64,000 nt of DNA, from the NCBI GenBank assembly GCA_017979445.1, contig CM030714.1, forward strand, positions 16,301,892 through 16,365,891, written 5' to 3'. The DNA is from Akebia trifoliata (lineage: Eukaryota; Streptophyta; Magnoliopsida; Ranunculales; Lardizabalaceae). Both the position numbers and the translations under genes were made by a program. Below the pieces are notes generated by a model that had not been told where the DNA came from, made no database searches, and saw only the letters and a program-made list of their open reading frames with translations. Positions 1 to 11,420 of the stretch are shown piece by piece; the first letter of the stretch is position 1, and each line of letters begins with the position of its first letter.

Positions 1-124
1 TGAGATTTCCTATATATATTTTTTGAAGGTTGCAATTATATTAGGTAAACAAGACCACTTGAACCCAAAACAAATTACATTTATAGATGCTAATAAGATA
101 GGAGAAGACCTTCCACTTAGAGAA

Positions 125-2230
125 ATGCTTGACAAATCTTTTCAATCCATCTTCTTAATTGTATTTTTTCTCTTTGGATCTCAAGCTAATTCATTACCAC
201 TCTCGACAAGCAACAAATGGATTGTAGATGATACATCAGGCAATCGTGTTAAGCTTCGTTGCGTGAATTGGGTTACACACATGCAACCCATGTTGGCAGA
301 AGGACTAAACAAGAAGCCGATAAGAGAAATTGCTCTTCGGGTATCGTCACTAGGATTCAATTGTGTGCGTCTTACATGGGCAACCTATATGTTCACCAAA
401 GCACGTTATGCGAACTTGACTGTCAGTCGTTCACTTGAATCACTAAGCCTAAGAGGGGCAGCAAGAGGTGTAGCTAAGAACAACCCATCATTCTTGAATT
501 TCACTTTAATTCAAGCTTTTGATATGGTTGTCGACGAGCTTGGTGTGCAAGGTCTCATGGTGGTGCTTGATAATCATGTTAGCTGGCCTAAGTGGTGTTG
601 CGGTTATGATGATGGAAATGGATTTTTCGGAGACAGACATTTTGATCCAAAGGAATGGCTAGAAGGTTTAGTCATGGTGGCTAATAGATTTAAGGGTAAA
701 GCTCAGGTTTGTTAATAGAAATTTTCTTGATTTCATTAAATATTCTATGAAAAAGATTTTGGAGTAAAAAGCATGTTTGGTGGGCACATGACTTTTGGAT
801 TATCTTAAAAGCTAGAAGTCAAAGAGGGGTTGAAGCTAGCCAGACCCCACTTTGCTTTTGCACGCATTGGATGTCACGAAAATTATGAGATTTTGGGATA
901 GAAATCTTCCAATTTTTCTGTTAATTATATAAATGCCTTGGATTTTTTAAGTTAGAAGTGAGCCAAATAGGGTCTAAGGATTTTTATTTGTACTCTAAAA
1001 CTGGTCCTTTAACATACTATAAGAAATAAGGTTAGTAACATTTCTTACAATTAAACCTAATTCACAGGTGGTGGGCATGAGCATGCGCAATGAATTACGA
1101 GGTCCACACCAGAACGAGCACGATTGGTATCGAAATGTCAGAAAGGGAGCAAGAAGTATCCACAAGGCAAACCCAAATGTTCTCGTGATTGTTTCAGGCT
1201 TGAATTACGACTCGGATTTGAGCTTCTTAGGGAGGAAACCTTTAGGTGATTTGAACTTCTATAACAAGTTGGTTTATGAGGTGCATTGGTACTCATTTAG
1301 TGATGGGGGACGTAGAGATTGGGAAGTGCAACCGCAGAGTCGGGTATGTGCCAATGCAATTAGAAGGTTTGATGAAAGAGCTGGTTTTGTGGTGCAAGGT
1401 GAGAAGCCTGTCCCATTGTTTGTGAGTGAATTTGGTGTGGACCAAAGAGGGGTGAACAGAGCTGATAACCAATTCTTGAGCTGTTTTCTAGCCTTTTCCG
1501 TGGAGAGGGATTTGGATTGGGCTATGTGGGCGTTGCAGGGGAGCTACTACTTGAGGAATGGGCGTGCTGGGTTTGAAGAAACTTATGGGGTTTTAGATAT
1601 AAGTTGGAACAATTCTAGAAATCCCAAATTTCATAAGAGATTTCGGCTGATTCAAGAGATGATACAAGGCATGCCTCTTCTCATTTTACTTTATTTCATT
1701 TTTAATGGTTTTTTTTTTTTTTTCTGAGAGTTTATATTACCACACCAACATTTTTCACAAGTCACAACAACAAAATAATAATAAATCTTAATTCATACAG
1801 ATCCAGGATCCAATGTTTCGACATACCAACTTATGTATCATCCGTTGAGTGGACAATGTATATGGCTGAATGAGAACAATACCATTCAAGCAGTCGATTG
1901 TATTAACCGAAGCCAATGGAATTACATTGGGGACGGTTCTCCAATCAGGTTGATGGTACATCTCTATGTCTGAAGGCTGTTGGGGATGGGCTTCCAGTGA
2001 CACTTTCGATGGATTGCTCGAGCAACCTTAGTACTTGGAGTTTTGTTTCGAGTTCGAAACTTCATATAGCAACCAGTGATGACCAAGGAAGATCTCTTTG
2101 TCTAGAGAACAACCTTTACAACTCTTCTACAATTTTGACTAGGGAGTGTCTTTGTTTGAATGATGATTCTATTTGTGATGAGAACCCTCAAGTCCAATGG
2201 TTTAAGCTTATTTCCACAAATTTGAAATAA
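125..2230 (+). CDS. GH5 cellulase-like secreted glycosidase, three exons, last exon frameshifted
   Basis: Member of the plant glycoside hydrolase family 5 group annotated as cellulase (endo-beta-glucanase-like), expected to be secreted and to act on cell-wall glucan or mannan; the true substrate is unknown. Exons are 125-706 (donor CAG|GTTTGT), 1068-1668 (acceptor TTCACAG) and 1801 onward (acceptor ATACAG). The ATG at 125 was chosen because a hydrophobic signal segment (SIFLIVFFLFG) follows at once, although the frame is open upstream to about 23. The acid/base Glu sits in RNELRG (about residue 203), HWYS follows, and the nucleophile Glu is in SEFG (about residue 315). Exon 3 begins a C-terminal ricin-B-like lectin region (SGQC, GDGSPIRL). 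One base is missing near 1952-1956: the exon 3 frame meets TGA at 1971-1973, while the rest of the lectin domain continues in the next frame to TAA at 2228-2230. Intron 2 has a GC donor at 1669-1670. Catalytic domain intact; the gene may be a recent pseudogene or a C-terminally shortened enzyme. Confidence 0.85.
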
Positions 2231-2847
2231 TGACTATGTGCCCCTGGGATAGATCTCAACCTTCGGATTTGATGTTTTAATGGTCAAGATTTCATGTTTT
2301 TTCATAGAGCCAACTGATTGACCCCAACCCATTATCCTTACTATTATAATTTCATTGAAAATTAGACCACTATAAGATTCATTGAAGCTTGTTATGTTAC
2401 ATTGTATTTTGATTCACATTTTCATTTTTCACTCACGTGTATCACACCTGTATTCTGCTAATATAGCTAATTTTTTTTGTTTGTTGGAGCTGAGATATCC
2501 GGGGCCTCTTAGAGCACCCGACTAATTCTCGAGGGGACATGCAGTCCCCTCCCAACACATGCACCAGGATCTGAGGCATGTCTTGGCCATCTCACCACCC
2601 TTAGATGTTTAATATAGTTAAATTATGATGGGCATGGCTTGATAAGCAAACTTGGCTTGGAATGCTAAAAAATTATAGTTGGTTAAAGTCGATGAGGATC
2701 GGGTTTAAGTTAGATACAAGCAAGAATTGGGCTTCAAATAATATTGGGCCCATGACATGGACATAGGAGCTTGGCCCAATTAAAGCCCAACTAATAAATG
2801 TCCTATAATGTAAGGCATGACTTCAAGCAGCTCAGGGCCTGTGTGGA
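2231..2847. other. Intergenic DNA after the GH5 gene
   Basis: No coding signal. It holds the presumed 3' UTR of the GH5 gene and the SINE-like block listed separately at 2487-2600. The remainder is AT-rich and unremarkable. Confidence 0.5.
2487..2600. repeat. SINE-like fragment
   Basis: A GC-richer block in AT-rich surroundings. It has a short hairpin (GGGGACATGCAGTCCCC) and phrases such as GCACCCGACTAATTCT and ACATGCACCAGG that resemble the body of a SINE common in plant introns (recollection, not a search). No tRNA A/B boxes or target-site duplication were found here, so it is probably a 3' fragment. Confidence 0.3.
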
Positions 2848-3045
2848 TACACCTCTCCATGCAAGAGCAAAAGCTCAATCACTCCCCGCAAGAGCAAAAA
2901 ATCTCTCCGCGGAAGAGCAGGTCTTTGAAGCTTCTCCACAAAGAGCAAAAAACCTCTCCCCGCAAGAGCAAAAACCTCTCCACGTCAAAGCAAAAATCTA
3001 TCCAAACGTTTGCTAGCTCCCCGCAAGAGCAGAAGTCGTCAAGAA
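2848..3045 (+). repeat. Degenerate minisatellite, CTCCCCGCAAGAGCAAAAA motif
   Basis: About seven imperfect copies of a motif like CTCCCCGCAAGAGCAAAAA (variants CTCCATGCAAGAGC, CTCCGCGGAAGAGC, CTCCACAAAGAGC), spaced roughly 20-30 bases apart. Two overlapping open frames cross it, but their residues only mirror the repeat, so no gene is called. Confidence 0.7.
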
Positions 3046-3410
3046 GCTCTATCCAAACGCAGTGTCAGATCCTTGTCTATAATTATCTTTTTTTCGTGCA
3101 GGGACCTGAGTAAGATTCTGATCTAGCTACTGTTTACACATGGACTGTAGGATTGGGTCTTGGGTCCAACCCATTTCATTTCCTAGTAAGGTTGTATATA
3201 ATCGGTCTCACAGTTTGCTGATTGTTGTTGTACGAAAATGGCCAAAGTATTTTAGTAAAATTACTGAATTGTCATGTATTGGTAATATTTTACAAAGACG
3301 GACTATACCCAATTCCGCAATCACTTGGAGAAGTTTAAAGTTAAATCACCAAGTTTTTCATTCGACTTGGTTGTCCCCCCCCCGACCCTAATTCATACAT
3401 ATGGTCAGGT
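3046..3410. other. Unannotated spacer
   Basis: No gene seen. The only notable feature is a run of nine C at 3375-3383. Confidence 0.5.
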
Positions 3411-3565
3411 GCAGTCAAAAACTTAGTTAAAGTGTTTTGTTCTATATGGGCTTAAAATTTTTGGAATGAGTTGATTTTTATGATCTTTATAGTGAGGATA
3501 TCTTGGCCAGTTCCAAAACTTAGAGCTCATATAGGACAAAACTTTAACTATAGAATCCGTTGACT
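3411..3565. repeat. Short inverted-repeat element (MITE)
   Basis: Two imperfect inverted arms, about 3411-3472 and 3507-3565. The left arm contains AGTTAAAGTGTTTTGTTCTATATG; split for reading as AGTTAAAGT, TTTTGT and CTATATG, it reappears reversed on the right as CATATAGGACAAAACTTTAACT. The sequence is related to the larger element at 12193-12592 (shared TATATGGG, GGAATGAG and GATTTTT phrases), so both may belong to one family. Confidence 0.6.
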
Positions 3566-3655
3566 TCTAAGAATGACTCGTGAAAAAAAATAGATGATCT
3601 CAAACCCTTTAAACACAGAATCTAAGAATGTCTTGGGATTGACAAAATATGAAAG

Positions 3656-3762
3656 TTACAAGTCTCTCTCTCATTCTCCCTCTCTCGGCCATACCACAAC
3701 TTTTTCTCCCATTCTCCCTCCCTCCCTCCCTCCCTCTTCCTCTTCTTCTCTTCTCTCTCAAA
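3656..3762. repeat. CT-rich low-complexity tract
   Basis: Pyrimidine tract built from TCTC, CCCT and TTCC units, including four tandem CCTC units near 3718-3735. The open frames on both strands here are artefacts of the composition. Confidence 0.7.
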
Positions 3763-4729
3763 AATCTTAGACCAATCAAACGAACCCTCTCTCTATCTCT
3801 TACTATGATAATCGTGACCCTAAGTCCTTCATCATTCCTTTCAATCCAAAAAAAATTGTCCGATTGAGCACAAGAGGGACTCAATTGCAAGAGTTTTTTT
3901 TGGAATCTGAAACTTGAACTTCATTGAGTTCTTTCTGGAAAATCTGAACTTTGAAACCCCTCAATTGCAACTTCTTATTGAACTTCGAAGATCTCAAAAC
4001 CAAATCAAACTATGTTGGAAGCTTGGCTAAACTTTATTTTAGCTATTTTTCTTTGTTTAGAAGACTCCTGATTCATATATTTTTCTAAGTTCAACTAGGG
4101 TATTAGATTACATTTCGCTATCATGAGCAACCATCATCATATAGAAATAGAAATTTGAAACATTTTGTAGTTTTGTAAGCTTCAAAAATTCTACTTCCTA
4201 ATGACCAAACAAAATAATATACATAGAGATGAAATAAGACAAGCAGGTTGAGATGATGATGATTACCATGCTCATTGACTTCCAGGATGGGTTCCAAACA
4301 TGCCCAACTCTTTGACTTAGGTATATTATTATGTTCACTCTATACTTGTATCACACCTAGGACATGTACTTATCTTTGGGGGTAAGGCTTTGATGATGAT
4401 TTGTTGTACTGTACCATACTCATAACATGCAAGCTAAGTCTCTTAACGCTAAGAACGAATGCACTTATAGATGATTTCTTGTTGGAAATGAACAATTGTC
4501 AATCCTGCATTACATGGGATCGCATGAAGTTATATTTTTGGCTGTGAATCATATGATACTCATAGAATTCATGTGGGGCACTAAATAGTTAGTTAAGAAA
4601 AAAAATATACATGTGCACAATAGGTAACTAAGAAAGATCCTGTCATATTCTGCTTTAATGTACATATTTCATTCAATCTATATGGAAGCCAAGTCTACCA
4701 TGAACATGTGGGTAGAATGAAACAACCTA
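3763..4729. other. Intergenic DNA, nothing recognised
   Basis: AT-rich with many stops in all frames; no repeat arms, RNA gene or coding signal seen. Confidence 0.5.
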
Positions 4730-5512
4730 AGTGACATGTAATTAGGTGATAGGTTTTTTATTTCTTTAGTTATTTTCCTTGAGAGAATCTCTAACAAATT
4801 ACGAATAGACTGATCATTAGGCTCACATTCTAGAGAATTCTCTTGGGTGGACAAAATAGTCTTAGACTTTAGAATTTAGTCATTTTACAATGAATGCCAT
4901 GGGAATTCTTTGAATGATAAAGAATGTAGAAAGGATAGAAGGAGGATTTGCATCTAATGTGTCTCAACAAACCAAGGTTAATGGGGGTAATTGATCTCAA
5001 GTGGGGACCAACCAAGACTAGAGTCCTAGTTAAAGGATTTGGTAAATTACTAAAAAGAAAGATAAAAGCATTATTTAGGTAAATAAAATAAAATAAAAAG
5101 GAAAAATGATAAAGTTTTCTTAAGAAAAAAATAATTAAAATGGGACTTAATGGGTAATTAACTTTAACTAATTCGAATGCACATGAAGTTCAAAACTACT
5201 CAATAGAACTGACCTTAGGTAACTAATGGCTAGTGCAAATTTTCCTTCTAGCCGTTGGTCACCTTCATATTATGTAGAAATTCTTTCTAGCCATTGGTAA
5301 CTTATAACCAGGCTAAAAATTAAGTTTGATCGTTGATTATCTCGTCTGGCCATTGGTTACTTCCACACCAGGCCAAAATCACAAAAATGCAATTATTTGT
5401 TGGTTCAACGTGGGGTTCTCGTGATCATTTGAAAATCGACTCGAGTCAAATTCTTTCTTGGAAGGTTTTTCATGTTTTCGGACTCGGTTTAGGCAAAAAC
5501 GAGGTGTCTACA
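4730..5512 (-). mobile_element. LTR fragment of a TGTAGACACC-type (Tat/Ogre-like) gypsy family, inverted
   Basis: The right end reads GAGGTGTCTACA, the reverse complement of a TGTAGACACC LTR start. Reading leftward on the minus strand, the order of phrases matches the LTR at 9364 onward: CACTT(A/G)AG...AATTACCCC, ACCTTGGTTTGTT, then TTGTTAGAGATTCT and CACCTAATTACATGTCA. Similarity fades left of about 4730, so the LTR is truncated there. It abuts the FAR1-like pseudogene and appears to have cut off that gene's 5' part. Confidence 0.65.
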
Positions 5513-6545
5513 GCTATTTCATAAATATTTTGAAACTTTTGATTTCAAAAGTGAATTAGAAAATTATATTTAGTTGACATACATGGGAGAAGAGTTTGAA
5601 AAGTAGTGGAATAATGTGATTGTTGAGCATAAATTAGAAGAAAATGAATGGCTTTAACAATTGTTTTGCTTACAGGAGTCTTGGATTCTTGTTTATAATT
5701 GAAACACTTTTTTCACTAGTATGAATACTACTAGTTGTAGTAAGAGTATTAATGCCTTTTTCGATGAGTTTGTTACATGGAAAATAAATCTAAGATAATT
5801 TGTGGTGAGGTATGAGGAAGCACTGAAAAAACTTGTGAAAATAAGAGTAATGAACGATTTCACATGTATTAGGTGAAAATCAAGTTTGGCGAGCCCGATA
5901 AGTTTTTATTAAAGTTAAATTTGGATAGTTACAAGGGTGTATGTGAATATAAGAAATTTGAGTTTGTTGGCATTGTCTAAAGGTATTTGTCTATATTGAC
6001 ATTGATAGTATACCATCACACTTAATTCTTGGAAGATTGAGAAAACGAGCTAACAAATTTAGGGTGATAGATTCGCAAATAGTGATCTATGGGAAAATAT
6101 CACCAGTTGCATTGAGATTTGACAGTATATGTCAACAGGCTACTACATTGGCCAATTTTGCATCATCTTCAATGAAGGCAAATACAATCTTCAAGAATAC
6201 CTTAAATAAATTATCCAAATAAATTTGTGAAGTTCGACGCGATGAAATGTTAGAACATGAACTTGCAATTGAGGAATCCCAAGATATAGCCAGAAAAAAT
6301 GGTAATAACCTATTGCAATTGTTACTTTTGGACCCTGGATATCTCGCAAACAAAAGATAAGAAAAAAGATGAAAAGAGCAAAAAAAAATGTTCATACTAT
6401 TGGTGGAATGAAAAGTAGTATTAAGTTGAGCAAATAGAAGAAGAAATGAAAGTGTTCATTATGTCAAAAATTTGGAGACGACAAGCACATATGCCTTACA
6501 AATCCAAATAAAAAGCAGACTGATTTTACTACACAAAGTAAATAA
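5513..6545 (+). pseudogene. FAR1/FHY3-like (MULE-derived) protein, C-terminal remnant
   Basis: Fragments in shifting frames resemble the C-terminal half of the FAR1-related family, transcription factors derived from Mutator-like transposases. In order: EEFEK near 5590, VIVEHKLEENEWL near 5620, LKHFF then MNTTSCSKSINAFFDEFV near 5700-5775 (family pattern MSTTQRSESINAFFD), and RYEEALKKLV near 5800. Then come the FDSICQQATTLA block near 6115 and an ASSSMKA...IFKNTLNKLSK stretch to 6222. After a stop come ICEVRRDEMLEHELAIEESQ and a possible Cys/His knuckle (CSLCQKFGDDKHIC) near 6453-6495. At least four in-frame stops and several frameshifts; the N-terminal half, including most of the transposase core, is absent, cut by the LTR ending at 5512. 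It could instead be a dead MULE transposon gene rather than a host gene copy. Confidence 0.7.
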
Positions 6546-8017
6546 AGTTATCTTCATACGATAAAATCTTATTTCAAAGAATTTATATCATACATAGTCT
6601 TCTTACTTTTTTTTTTTTTCCTTTTTAATATATTAATATAGTCTTATTTATTTATTATTTTTACTAAATTAACATATAATGATGATATACAAGAATTGGG
6701 CCATGACATGAAAAACGAGACCTTTCTTTTGCATTAGAAACTTGGTAGTTTTTGTTATCTTATTATTAGCATTATATGTTTTGATGTTTAATGTGTCAGA
6801 TAAGTAGTTCTTACTATTATTGAATATTAGAAAATGGTTGGTTCTATTAATTTTGACTTTCCACATTTTCATCTCCAAGATATTAAAAATGTCAAATAAT
6901 AGTAACAAATCATATCCTTGAATGTACTATCTTTCATTGCTATGATCCAAAGTGATGGTGATAGCCAATAGAAAGAGGAATAAAAACTAGATTAGTAACA
7001 ACCAATCACTAGAAGATCACTTACGACTACATTGTACAATCATTTAGAGGGATCTATTCTCTCAGCTTCATCTCACATATAAAGTAAACACTCGTCAATA
7101 ATGTTATCCAAACAAATTTGCAAATTCTGTGATCCAGAGTTGGAACAACTCATGTGCGTATAGCTTGTGATCCAGAGTTAATTGGTAAATCTTGTTGTTA
7201 ACTTAACTTCTGTTCGAGTACTCTCTCTATTCTTTATAACTGAAATTAGGTTATTAGTGAAACAAAATTGGTGTGAAGAGGCAATATTCTTATCATGACC
7301 ATTACTTAACAATATCATCTTCACATTTAGGACATTGTCACTCAAATTAGAACAAACATGCTTGAGACTCTGATATCCTTTTGATTTTTTTGTTCTTTTT
7401 TTTGGTCATCAACTCAATTTTTCTTGAACACATATCATACTTCTCAGTGGATTCTTGGTGTCATTTGTTTTCTAGGAGATTTATTCTGATGAGGTTGGAG
7501 TACGCTAGAAAGATTCAATTGGCTTATTTGATCTCAGCAACTAAAGAACAAGTTGAGGGCAATGTTGAAGTTCAAATTAAGAAATCTGCCACACTATAAG
7601 TGTAGACATCAAGGAGTTAGAATTTTCGTTGAGGGCTGCGAAAATCTCTGCAATTTTGTTAAAAAGTATTGAAGAATATAGAACGAAAAGAAATTGAACA
7701 AATATTCGTATCTGAAACTCATGAGGGGCATCTGTAAATTGTCTCCAATATTTTGTTTAATTATCCAAGGGAGATCTTTTTGTTTTAGTTGCTAAAGATG
7801 AACAAGTCTCATAGGCCATTGTTTTATTTTAGTTTAGTTTTGCAATTGTTATGACTAATCTTGTTAGAAATTATGTACATGGTGTTCTTTCATTGTTGCA
7901 ATTATATATATGATTCTGGCTTGGTTGGTGTCACTTAGATGAATACACCACGTGAAAACTGGAAAATTCCACAGAAAAAATTGATGGGCCAAAACTTACG
8001 AATTTTAGAAACTGAAT
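6546..8017. other. Intergenic DNA with short open frames only
   Basis: No recognised gene. A 72-codon frame at 7381-7599 has a charged tail (YARKIQLAYLISATKEQ) but matches no family I know. At about 7719-7735 there is GAGGGGCATCTGTA, the same string that spans the polypurine tract and LTR start of the element at 37401, possibly an eroded junction. Confidence 0.4.
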
Positions 8018-8270
8018 TTTGACGGTCTAGGACCGTCGAAGTTCTTGATGTACCCAGATTTGATGGCTTAGAGCTGTCGAATTTCTCTCATCCTTTATTA
8101 ATTTGACAGTTTTGGTCCATCGAAAAAAAAAATTTTGACAATGAAAAATTCGACGCCAATTCAACCTCTTGGTCCATCGAAAAAAAAAATTTTGACAATG
8201 AAAAATTCGACGCCAATTCAACCTCTTGGTCCATCGAATTTTATGAAATTTGACGGCCCAAAGCTGTTAA
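8018..8270. repeat. Cluster of short palindromes with a 57-bp perfect tandem duplication
   Basis: Four related 17-nt quasi-palindromes: GACGGTCTAGGACCGTC at 8021 (perfect arms), GATGGCTTAGAGCTGTC at 8062, GACAGTTTTGGTCCATC at 8105 and GACGGCCCAAAGCTGTT at 8252. Within the cluster, 8112-8168 is repeated exactly as 8169-8225 (57 bases, both with a run of ten A). Because 57 is divisible by three, the duplication creates a repeated peptide in a minus-strand open frame at 8027-8221; that frame is not regarded as a gene. Confidence 0.75.
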
Positions 8271-9363
8271 ATTTGGGCTTTTTCACATTGTGAGAGATTG
8301 CTACCCTTGATGAATAGATATCAAGTCTAACTTCATGAAAATGTTAATCATATATGATTCCTCCAAGTTTTGATGAATAATTAAGATATTATTCAACTGA
8401 AATCCATTAAGAGCTCAAACGAATTGGTTCAATAGCTGAGTTTTGGTGTGTAAAATTTTGTTTCAAGAGTCTTTTGACCATCACATGATAGAAATCATGA
8501 AGTTTCCACACCATTCAGGAAAATTGGTGAGATAACCCAACATGTATAAGCTAATCCTCCCTCCTTGATCAATACTCTTGATTAATCTTTCTACTTTTCT
8601 GCTTGGGCTTTTAAAAATCATAAACAACCCATTGATTGATCAAATGTGAAGCAAACATAACAACTAGTATAGAAAATACATTGTTTATTGGCTATCTGTG
8701 GTCCAATGACCATTTAATTTTACAGAAAATACATAACTAGGAATAGTGAAATTAAAAAAACTACAAAAGAAACTAAAAAGAAGGCTTGTAGCCCGTTGCA
8801 TCTATTTTTCTCGTATTTTACATCTACTTCAGGAACTTGAGCTTCAACTGCATTGTGTTCATGTTGGTACTCAATAACAGGACAGAACACCCACTGGGCT
8901 ACATTCAAAACCCAAACCCCGACACTATTATCAAACGGGCTTAGCTTGGCCCAGTCTGATAGCACAATGGACTTACTAATTAAACCCAAACCCATTCCAC
9001 AGCAGGCTGGGCTGGATTGGGTCAAAACCTGACCCATTATAGTCCTAATATAAATCATTCAACTCACTTTACATTATTCATGATCTAGATTCCTATTTAA
9101 ATAAATATTATTTTTTAATAAAATAAGGTGATTAGAATAAAACATAAAATAAGTCATATTTTATCCAAAATTCAAGTGATCCGAATTTAACGGGTTTGGA
9201 CCCTTGGAGTATATTTGAAGAAAAATATGGGTTGATCTCCCTTAAACTGATTCGGATTCGGGTCAAATACGGATTCATCCCTATCTTTGCCTAGATCCGA
9301 ATGATATATTATTTTGAAAAAAGACGGTTACAGAACTCCTAAATTTAAAATTAAAATTTATAG
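8271..9363. other. Intergenic DNA with one unexplained minus-strand open frame
   Basis: Mostly unrecognised. The minus-strand frame 8720-9058 (112 codons) ends in a strongly hydrophobic segment (FFLVSFVVFLISLFLVMYFL) right before the stop and has a more polar middle (EVDVKYEKNRCNG). I recognise no family and see no intron or promoter support; it could be a chance frame or the last exon of a decayed gene for a tail-anchored protein. Confidence 0.3.
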
Positions 9364-11420
9364 TGTAAACACCCTATTTTTGCTTAGGCCAAGTCTGAGA
9401 GCAACAAAAACTTTTCGAGAAAGGGTTTGACCCAAGATAATTTTTCAAAGGGTTCGAGACCTTAATTTGCAAAAACCAATTTTGCCTAGTATAGGGTAGT
9501 CCATGGCCATGCATAAATTTTGCCTAGTATAGGGGTAACCCAAGGCCAAGCATAAAATTTGCTTTGGCTGGGTCACCCAAGGCTAATTTTGTTAAGCAGT
9601 TTCTCTAACCCATGTGCACTAGAAATTTGTTAAGACTAATTACCCATTACCCTCCATTTAATAGTGTTTGTCTTTAAGAAATCCTGCCATTTTACCATTG
9701 TTTTAATTACCCAAATAATGTTGCATCTTGTTTTTTTAAGTAATTTACCAAATCTTCTAATAAAAATTTTAATCTTGTTTGGCCTCCACTTAGGGCCAAT
9801 TACCCCATTTACCTTGGTTTGTTAAGACTCATCAAAGGTAAATCTCTCTTTTACCTTTTCCATTTTTTTTTTTCACAATTCAAAGAGCTTCCATGACACT
9901 TAATGTAAAATCATCAAATTTCAAAGTCTATGACTATTTTGCCCTCCCTAGAAAATTTTCTAGAATTTATGCCTAATGACTAACATATCCTTAATTTGTT
10001 AGAGATTCTTTCAAGGAAAATGATCAAAGAAACCAAAAATCTATCACCTAATTACATGTCATTTGGATTGTTTCATTCACATTTGACTCAAGGTCAAGGT
10101 CTTAAGACTATTCTAATCTTCATCAATAATTCTCAAGAACTTTTGGATGTTTACCATCATACTCATTAATGATCAAGATCGGTAAGACCCAACAAGAGAA
10201 TAAAAACCATTAAGGACAAAGTTATAAGGTAAAATTGATATTTTCTATAGAGATTTTATTGAGAATATTGAGAACCCTATGATGTAGGACAAGTTTACCC
10301 CCAAGAGTCTCCCAAAATCCTATAAATAAAACTCCAATCCAAGGCAAAAAATAGGAGGAGCTCAATTTTGGCCTAAAATTTTGCACAAACTTTCCTAAAC
10401 TTCTTTAAGCCTTCCCATTCTCTCAAAACCTCTCTAAAAAAATCCTAAAAGAATAAGAAGAAGAAACCAATGTGGGGCTTAGGTCTAATTTTCTTATGTG
10501 ATCCCCTTTCTAAACCCCCCTCTTATAACTATACCCCTTTTTATTTGCACTAGTAAGGCTATGAGGTAGAGAGTAAAATCTCTTAAAGGTAATATCCTCC
10601 TATAAGTCCTCAATAAGCTCTTTGAGAGCATTAGATTAGGTTTTTTTTTTTTTTTTTTTCTTTTTTTCTATGCAATCTACATTCATAATATGTAAATGTT
10701 TTACTTTATTTACTTTACTTGCACTTTAATTTTTTAGTCTTTCTTATTTTGTCTTCTTTGATGGCAATAGAGCTAGAGAGTATATCCTCTTTGGAGGTAA
10801 TCTTCTTTTGATAAATCTATCACGTGCATACACTTTACACATACTCATTTCTAAAATAACTACAAGCAAGAGTGTAGGTCCCTATAAACCTATATTCAAT
10901 CTTTAGAATCAACAAAAATAGTCTCAAAGAGGACACACCCTATGCATAAGGTTTCTAGTCTTTCATGGTGGTGTCCAACTCATAGATACTTCCTAAAGGT
11001 TAAACCAACAAAAAAATGCTCCCAAGTGAGCACATAATCCTTTAAAAGAACCTTATGATTCAAGAAGGTGAAATCCACATGGATTGCCACCAAAATTCTA
11101 AGCTTATAAAAAATTTCAGCAGGCAACATTTCTGTTTTTTGCTTGTTCATTAGTTTAAATCTTTCATTTTCTAAAATCAGAGTATAGTTCTTTTGTTTCT
11201 TAATTTTCTCTATAATTTCTTCTATGTACAAAATTCAAAAAGAGTTTATAATCTTCACCTACGGTCATATATTGGTTCTCATTTTTGAATAGGTGGGACG
11301 AAGTACCTAACACCTTCCTTGTCCCTCAACCGAACCTCCTTACCTTAGACTTCTACATAGACCATTTCCCCTTTATCTTTTGGATATGTGAGTTAGTACA
11401 AGCCAACAAAACATAATTTT
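9364..11420 (+). mobile_element. Decayed LTR of a TGTAGACACC-type (Tat/Ogre-like) gypsy family
   Basis: Starts TGTAAACACCC at 9364 followed by TTTTTGCTTAGGCC, the same opening as the LTRs at 28222 and 37413. Shares ordered blocks with the inverted fragment at 4730-5512 and with 47162-51520. A TATA box (TATAAATA) is at 10321-10328, preceded by CTCCCAAAATCC as in the copy at 51080. Near 11290-11345, CCTAACACCTTCC and CCGAACCTCC resemble the downstream part of the intact LTR (GCCTTACACCTTCC). No end, partner LTR or coding region was found; the right boundary is uncertain. Confidence 0.6.

Noticed and set aside
2798..3113. Two overlapping plus-strand frames with repetitive peptides
   Set aside because: Both are translations of the minisatellite.
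3609..3890. Arg/Gly/Glu-rich minus-strand frame and Leu/Ser-rich plus-strand frame
   Set aside because: Composition artefacts of the CT-rich tract.
8027..8221. Minus-strand frame with a repeated 19-residue peptide
   Set aside because: Produced by the 57-bp duplication in noncoding palindromic DNA; no family and no start context.
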